In this document: piece after piece, positions 1-4,366 of the stretch | How the letters are laid out: every line of letters begins with the position of its first letter | Numbering within the stretch: the stretch's first letter is position 1 | Made by a program: the position numbers and the translations under genes | Assembly: GCA_946628745.1 (NCBI GenBank) | Contig: CAMOXA010000090.1 | Span: 1 to 6,543, forward strand | DNA length: 6,543 bases | DNA from: an uncultured Verrucomicrobiota bacterium | Lineage (GTDB): Bacteria; Verrucomicrobiota; Kiritimatiellia; RFP12; UBA1067 | Direction of reading: 5' to 3' | Notes under the pieces: model-generated | Database searches by the model: none | What the model saw: only the letters and a program-made list of their open reading frames with translations | What the model was told of the DNA's origin: nothing

Positions 1-77
1 TAGAGCTTGCCGCCAAAGACGTGCGGAGCCGGGTCTGCCATGTAGTCTGACGGGAACAAATATCTAGCCTCGCTCAT
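1..77 (-). CDS. N-terminus of a GH43 family glycosidase (partial, runs off left edge)
   Basis: The minus strand opens with ATG at 77-75 and stays open for 25 codons to the window edge. The peptide begins MSEARYLFPSDYMADP and continues PHVFGGKL. The pattern DYMADPAxHVFxGKLY is the start of the first propeller blade in a group of GH43 beta-xylosidases/alpha-L-arabinofuranosidases. Asp15, in the ADP motif, would be the catalytic general base. There is no signal peptide: the fold begins about five residues in, which implies a cytoplasmic enzyme acting on imported xylo-oligosaccharides. The ATG overlaps the TGA stop of the symporter gene (ATGA), and an AAAGGA site lies 7 bases upstream within that gene, so translation is probably coupled. 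A signal-less GH43 enzyme beside a GPH symporter is a familiar pairing in xylan clusters. The subfamily cannot be fixed from 25 residues. The start and reading frame are well supported; the product rests on a short but distinctive motif. Confidence 0.82.
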   Translation of the reverse strand, partial: MSEARYLFPSDYMADPAPHVFGGKL

Positions 78-1483
78 TTCGAGTTCCTTTCTTCTATTTC
101 GCGGTTTATTTTGTCGACGACTTCATCTGTCAGCGGATATTTCAATATGATAAACATCGCGACCCCAAGAAGGGCGGCCGGTATGACACACACCAGAAAG
201 CGTATGCCTTCCTGCGCAAGAGGCGTTTGGCTTTCGAGCCCGTTCATGAAATATGCGCCTGCGGCATTGCCTACCGACATCATGGCAAACGCCGTCACAA
301 AGAAGAGCGCGAGTATCCTGAGCGGGGCGTTCCTGCGGAACTCAAGCCAAAGATCGCTGACCCTGACTTGATCGGTCGCTTTGGCGTCCATCACGACGCG
401 CTCCTTTGTCTGTGTGAAGCAGAATACGAGAAGCGCGAACGCGACGAGCGAAAAGACGAGCATCGCGAGGAACCAGGCGCCAGGATCGGGAGCAAGTGCC
501 GGTTTTTCGGCGGCGACGGCCTTGTAGCCCGTCCAAGCGAGAACTGCGCCCGGCACGACTCCACCCAAGGCCATTCCAGCCTTGTAGAATATGCCTGTCA
601 GAGCGCTGACGATTCCCGATATCCGCTTGCCGGTCTGGTATTCCGAATAGGATATCACCTCTGGCACAAGCGCCCACATGTAGCCTGTCGCGACAATCAC
701 GCCAGACGATTTCACGAACTGCGCGGCGTAAACCCATCCAAGATGATCTTCAACGCGTCCGAGCCTGCTGATGATATAGAGTGCCACCATTCCGGCGATG
801 GCGACCGAAAGAAACACGACGAACAAGCCGCGCTTGCCGAGCTTGCGCCGCATTGCAGGCACGAGCGGCATGAACACGAACGAAGGAAGCGACCCGAGCC
901 CCATGAAAAGCGCCATTTTCCACGGCAGCGCCTCGCTCTTGGCGAGCGCCGCGACGAGAAGAGGAACTCCCGCCGAAACCGCAAGACCGCCGACGTTCGC
1001 CATGAACATGCGAGTGCTGGTAAGTATTGTCACTTCGTCGGTATCGCGGGAAAGCGACGAATTGAGCGCGCCGTAAGGAACGTTGACAAGCGTATAGAGC
1101 ATCGAGAGGCCGACGTATGTGACATACGCATATATCGTTTTCAATATTCCGCCCGAATCCCCGAACGGATTCCAAAAGCACAGAATCCCCAAGACGGCGA
1201 GCGGAAGTCCCGCAAGGATGAGATACGACCTGTATTTTCCCCAAGGCGGGTTGTGCTGATCGACAAACGCGCCGACGAGCGGGTCCCATAAAACATCCAC
1301 TAGCCGCACCACAAGAAACATCGTCGCGGCGGTTCCGGGCGCAAGGCCGAATATATCTGTGTAGAAAAACAGCAGATACATGCTGATCGTCTGATAGATC
1401 AGGTTTTGCGCGAGGTCGCCTCCGCCAAAGCCGATGCGAACGAGCCAGCTTAAACGATCTTTGCCCTTGGTATCGCCTTTCAT
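74..1483 (-). CDS. GPH-family sugar:cation symporter with apparently permuted helix order
   Basis: A 469-residue inner-membrane transporter of the glycoside-pentoside-hexuronide:cation symporter family (MelB/XynP-like), presumably importing xylosides or xylo-oligosaccharides with a cation. Twelve hydrophobic segments lie roughly at 24-45, 50-75, 84-104, 115-138, 156-180, 188-210, 219-238, 248-275, 288-318, 334-357, 388-412 and 426-448. Family landmarks relative to E. coli MelB: Asp23 (MelB D19), Asp63 and Asp67 in DxxxD (D55/D59, cation site), Asn134 in NVPYG (D124), Arg158 (R149) and Lys301 in FYKAGMALGG (K377). The order is odd: the TM6-loop-TM7 block, with QTKERV at 358-363 and RNAPL at 384-388, follows the TM11 block instead of preceding TM8. 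The final segment, PLTDEVVDKINREIEER, is a normal GPH tail. The start is fixed by GGGAGGAA 5 bases upstream. The gene begins 34 bases after the xylanase stop and overlaps the next GH43 gene by ATGA. Family assignment is firm; the exact substrate is inferred from context. Confidence 0.95.
   Translation of the reverse strand: MKGDTKGKDRLSWLVRIGFGGGDLAQNLIYQTISMYLLFFYTDIFGLAPGTAATMFLVVRLVDVLWDPLVGAFVDQHNPPWGKYRSYLILAGLPLAVLGILCFWNPFGDSGGILKTIYAYVTYVGLSMLYTLVNVPYGALNSSLSRDTDEVTILTSTRMFMANVGGLAVSAGVPLLVAALAKSEALPWKMALFMGLGSLPSFVFMPLVPAMRRKLGKRGLFVVFLSVAIAGMVALYIISRLGRVEDHLGWVYAAQFVKSSGVIVATGYMWALVPEVISYSEYQTGKRISGIVSALTGIFYKAGMALGGVVPGAVLAWTGYKAVAAEKPALAPDPGAWFLAMLVFSLVAFALLVFCFTQTKERVVMDAKATDQVRVSDLWLEFRRNAPLRILALFFVTAFAMMSVGNAAGAYFMNGLESQTPLAQEGIRFLVCVIPAALLGVAMFIILKYPLTDEVVDKINREIEERNSK
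85..90 (-). promoter_or_regulatory. Shine-Dalgarno site for the left-edge GH43 gene
   Basis: Read on the minus strand this is AAAGGA, 7 bases before the ATG at 77-75. It lies inside the last codons of the symporter gene. Together with the ATGA stop/start overlap it supports the GH43 start and coupled translation. Confidence 0.7.
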
Positions 1484-1488
1484 AAATG

Positions 1489-1496
1489 TTCCTCCC
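1489..1496 (-). promoter_or_regulatory. Strong Shine-Dalgarno site for the symporter gene
   Basis: Read on the minus strand this is GGGAGGAA, ending 5 bases before the ATG at 1483-1481. It lies in the 34-base gap after the GH10-GH43 stop codon and fixes the symporter start. I see no terminator hairpin or convincing promoter in this gap, which fits read-through from the xylanase gene. Confidence 0.82.
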
Positions 1497-1517
1497 GGCC
1501 TTGATGGTTTTGAGCCC

Positions 1518-4316
1518 TTAGCGGCAATCCGATTTCGTTGTGGCGTAGAGCCCTACGATAGAGCCGACGAATCCGCCGGCATAATCGGTCGTGAGTATCT
1601 TCGCGTCTTCTGCGCCGCCGATGGGATTCCAGCGCTTCCCGTCAAGGCTCCACGAAAAGCGAACAATCTCGTTTTTCGCCTCGGCCTTGAGCATGACCGC
1701 GCCACCCTTCGGCAAAGCGGCCGATGCGACGGTTTTCCGGCCGTTCTTGTCGCTCTTGTAAAGCGAAACGCTCTGCTGGACATCCGCGCCGGCCGTCACG
1801 CCGAGCACGTAGTTGCACTGCTCGTTCTGGTAGAGCGCGAGCCCGGCCAAGTCATCGGGCGATTTTGCGTCGAACTTCACCGCGACAGACGCCGAGAAAA
1901 CGCTACCCTTCACCCAACGGCACAACATGCTGGGATTACCCTTGGAGTAGATCGACACGGGTCTTGCTTCGATTTCAAGTCCAGCGCGTCCATTCACAGC
2001 TGCGCGGTACCATATTTCCTGCGGCGTTCTCGCTTGAAACCACATTGGATCGATTGCAGCCGTTTTGAAGTCGTCGCGGTCAACGGAGCTTGCCTTGCCG
2101 CGTTTCGAGAGCTGCGTTTCCACATGGACTCCCGACTTTGGCGCGTTGAGAACCATTGGCACTCGCTTGCCTTTTTCGAGGATGATCGGCTCTCGTGTGT
2201 CGCCCGCGCCAATCCACTTTACGGGAAGAAGGAATGTGCTGCGACCTGTTGGACACCAATCGCGACCTTGGACGCGATACGGCAGGACGCCTAGAAACAC
2301 GGCCCACCATTCGCCTTCGGGCGTGTCGATGATGTCGGCATGGCCCGCGCACGTAACCTCGGCGTCCTTTATGTCGCGCTGGGTGAGAATAGGATTTACG
2401 GGACACGGCTTGTAGGGTCCTTCGACGTTCTCCGAACTCCAAATGACCTCGGAATGCCAGCCGGCCGTCCCGCCTTCCGCCGTCATCACGTAATATCTGC
2501 CGTCGATCTTGTAGAGATGCGGGCCTTCGCACCATATCGGCTTCTCTTCAGGACGGACGCCTTTGTTGATGATTATGCGCTCGGTGTTTGGCACGACTTC
2601 ATCCTTGACGAGGTCGTATTTGCGCATTCGCACCGTGCGATGGCCGTCGTATTCGGGCCTGTTGTCCGGCGCGTCGTCGTTGTTGAGTATCCATGCCGTT
2701 TTGTCATCGACGAAGTACATGCTTGGGTCGATTCCTCCGACCGGAACCTTTATCGGCTCGCTCCAGCCGAGACGCGGATTCTTCGTCTTGTAGATGACAT
2801 TGCCTCTATCGCCGATAACGGTTACGATAAGGTAGAAAGTGTCGTTATGCGGGTTGTATTTGATATCCGGCGCGAATACTCCCTGCGAAAGGCCGACGCC
2901 GTCTTTGAGCCGCAGCTGGCTCGAACGCGCCGCGCAGTAGCCGCAAAAATCCCAATCGACGAGATTTGTCGAATGCCACACCGGAATTCCAGGATAGTAG
3001 CTGAACGAGCTGTTGGCGAGGTAGTAGTCGCCGCCTTTGCGTGTTATCGAAGGGTCTGGCGACATCCCCGCCAAAATAGGATTGGCAAATGTTCCCTCAG
3101 TCGTTGCGGCGAGAGTCTTTGGGTTTTCCGCCGACATTTCAAAGCGCCTGAAGCGCGCGATACGCGCATCGCGGCGCTTTTCGCCTTCCGGCTGGACCTT
3201 TCGAGCCGCTTCCGCAACTCTCTTGGCGCACGGCTTCATCTTGCCGTCGCGCCCAAAGAAGAGCGGATAATCCGTGCGATCTCTCATCGGAAAATCATTT
3301 AGCCAGCTGCCGCCGTCTTCGACGCCCCACAGCGTTACGCGATCGACAACGCCAGAATGCTTCAAAAGGACGTTGAAGAACTCTTCGTATCTATCTGCGA
3401 GCTTTTCCTGCATTTCGCCGGGCAGTTTCCCGTCCCTCCAAGGATTGAATTTCTCGTTGTAGTCGTGGCGGGTTGTTATTTCGGCTGTAAGTCCCCAAGC
3501 GCTGGGAAGGGCGCTTACATCCATCTCCGTGACCATCACTTTCACGCCTTCTGCGGCAAAAGCCTCGAGCGACTCTTCCCACTGCGCGATCGAAGGGTCG
3601 GCAAGATTGACATGCGTCTGCATCCCGACGCCGTCGATGCGGACGCCTCGATTGCGGAAATCGCGCACCATTCGGACGACCCCGCGGCGCTTGCCCGGCG
3701 AAGCCATGCCATAGTCATTGTAATAAAGTTCGGCGTCTGGATCGGCCTCGTGCGCAAAACGGAAGGCGAGTTCCACGAAGTCGGACCCGATTATCCTCAT
3801 CCACGGCGAGTCGTGCAGCTCGCCTTTGTCGTTGAAAGCCTCGTTGACGACGTCCCAACCGTAAACACGCCCTTTATACCTGCCGACGACGGTCATGATG
3901 TGCGCCCTCATTCTCGCGATGAGCGTCTCGCGATCGACGTCTCGCCCATCCTTGCCGGTGAAGAACCAGCGCGGCGTTTGCTGATGCCACACCAGGCAAT
4001 GGCCGATTGTCTTCATCTTGTTTTTCTCGCCGAAAGCCACAAAGCGATCGGCCGTATCGAAATGAAACTCGCCTTCGCGCGGCTGAAGATAGCAAGGCTT
4101 CATTTCATTCTCGGCGGTGATGGAGTTGAAATGGCGCTCGACAGTCTGGCGTTCGCGCACGAGGCCGCCTTCCCATACGCCGGCGCTCACAGCCGCACCG
4201 AGGCTGAAGCGCCCGTCAAAAGCATCCTTGAGCACAGGCTCGCCATAAGCGACGGCGACGCACGCCGCATTGACGAATATCGACAAAAGAGAGGAGGTAA
4301 TGAGAGTGTTTTTCAT
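1518..4316 (-). CDS. Secreted bifunctional GH10 endo-beta-1,4-xylanase / GH43 beta-xylosidase-arabinofuranosidase
   Basis: A 932-residue extracytoplasmic enzyme. Residues 1-25 form a Sec signal peptide (MKN, hydrophobic core, cut likely near AYG-EP). Residues about 28-372 are a complete GH10 barrel: ITAENEMKP (66-73), GHCLVWHQQTP, acid/base Glu159 in WDVVNEA, YYNDYG, nucleophile Glu264 in VTEMDV, and WGVEDGGSWLND. This module cuts the xylan backbone. A short Arg/Lys-rich linker (about 373-405) leads to a GH43 propeller (about 406-720): base Asp421 in SPDPSI, pKa-modulating Asp530 in GGIDPS, acid Glu597 in WCEGPH, and His659 in GHADI. Residues about 745-930 are the concanavalin A-like sandwich found in GH43 beta-xylosidases of the subfamily 10/11/12 type, ending GGFVGSIVGLYAT. 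All catalytic residues are present, so both activities are expected. There is no carbohydrate-binding module or sorting tail. The ATG is chosen because it supplies the signal peptide, although its Shine-Dalgarno match is poor. Xylosidase versus arabinofuranosidase specificity cannot be decided here. Confidence 0.95.
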   Translation of the reverse strand: MKNTLITSSLLSIFVNAACVAVAYGEPVLKDAFDGRFSLGAAVSAGVWEGGLVRERQTVERHFNSITAENEMKPCYLQPREGEFHFDTADRFVAFGEKNKMKTIGHCLVWHQQTPRWFFTGKDGRDVDRETLIARMRAHIMTVVGRYKGRVYGWDVVNEAFNDKGELHDSPWMRIIGSDFVELAFRFAHEADPDAELYYNDYGMASPGKRRGVVRMVRDFRNRGVRIDGVGMQTHVNLADPSIAQWEESLEAFAAEGVKVMVTEMDVSALPSAWGLTAEITTRHDYNEKFNPWRDGKLPGEMQEKLADRYEEFFNVLLKHSGVVDRVTLWGVEDGGSWLNDFPMRDRTDYPLFFGRDGKMKPCAKRVAEAARKVQPEGEKRRDARIARFRRFEMSAENPKTLAATTEGTFANPILAGMSPDPSITRKGGDYYLANSSFSYYPGIPVWHSTNLVDWDFCGYCAARSSQLRLKDGVGLSQGVFAPDIKYNPHNDTFYLIVTVIGDRGNVIYKTKNPRLGWSEPIKVPVGGIDPSMYFVDDKTAWILNNDDAPDNRPEYDGHRTVRMRKYDLVKDEVVPNTERIIINKGVRPEEKPIWCEGPHLYKIDGRYYVMTAEGGTAGWHSEVIWSSENVEGPYKPCPVNPILTQRDIKDAEVTCAGHADIIDTPEGEWWAVFLGVLPYRVQGRDWCPTGRSTFLLPVKWIGAGDTREPIILEKGKRVPMVLNAPKSGVHVETQLSKRGKASSVDRDDFKTAAIDPMWFQARTPQEIWYRAAVNGRAGLEIEARPVSIYSKGNPSMLCRWVKGSVFSASVAVKFDAKSPDDLAGLALYQNEQCNYVLGVTAGADVQQSVSLYKSDKNGRKTVASAALPKGGAVMLKAEAKNEIVRFSWSLDGKRWNPIGGAEDAKILTTDYAGGFVGSIVGLYATTKSDCR

Positions 4317-4345
4317 GATAACAAGTTTACTCTTTCAACGTTGCA

Positions 4346-4361
4346 TCGGGCAATAGCCCGA
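4346..4361 (-). other. Small intercistronic hairpin between the GH115 and GH10-GH43 genes
   Basis: A perfect 6-base-pair inverted repeat, TCGGGC and GCCCGA, flanks a 4-base loop, starting 5 bases after the GH115 stop codon. On the minus strand it is followed by GATGCAACG rather than a T-run, so it is not a classical intrinsic terminator. It could stabilise the upstream mRNA end or cause partial attenuation between the two genes. A stem this short could also occur by chance in GC-rich DNA. Confidence 0.3.
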
Positions 4362-4366
4362 ACGGG

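Noticed and set aside
227..1291. Long plus-strand open frame (354 codons) opposite the symporter
   Set aside because: Its translation is rich in Arg, His and Glu with no recognisable domain, and it lies wholly opposite a clear membrane protein gene. It is a GC-driven shadow.
4317..4345. Possible sigma-70 promoter before the xylanase (TTGCCC, 18 bases, TAAACT)
   Set aside because: Both boxes match only 4 of 6 consensus bases, and transcription would begin a few bases before the ATG. This is not better than chance.
4300..4356. Plus-strand mini-ORF (18 codons, MRVFFMITS...) next to a perfect GGAGG at 4293-4297
   Set aside because: The GGAGG is the complement of ACC TCC TCT codons in the xylanase signal peptide, and it lies only 2 bases from the ATG. 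Nothing downstream on the plus strand needs a leader peptide.
4346..4361. Rho-independent terminator after the GH115 gene
   Set aside because: The stem is only 6 bp and no T-run follows on the minus strand. It is kept only as a small intercistronic hairpin.
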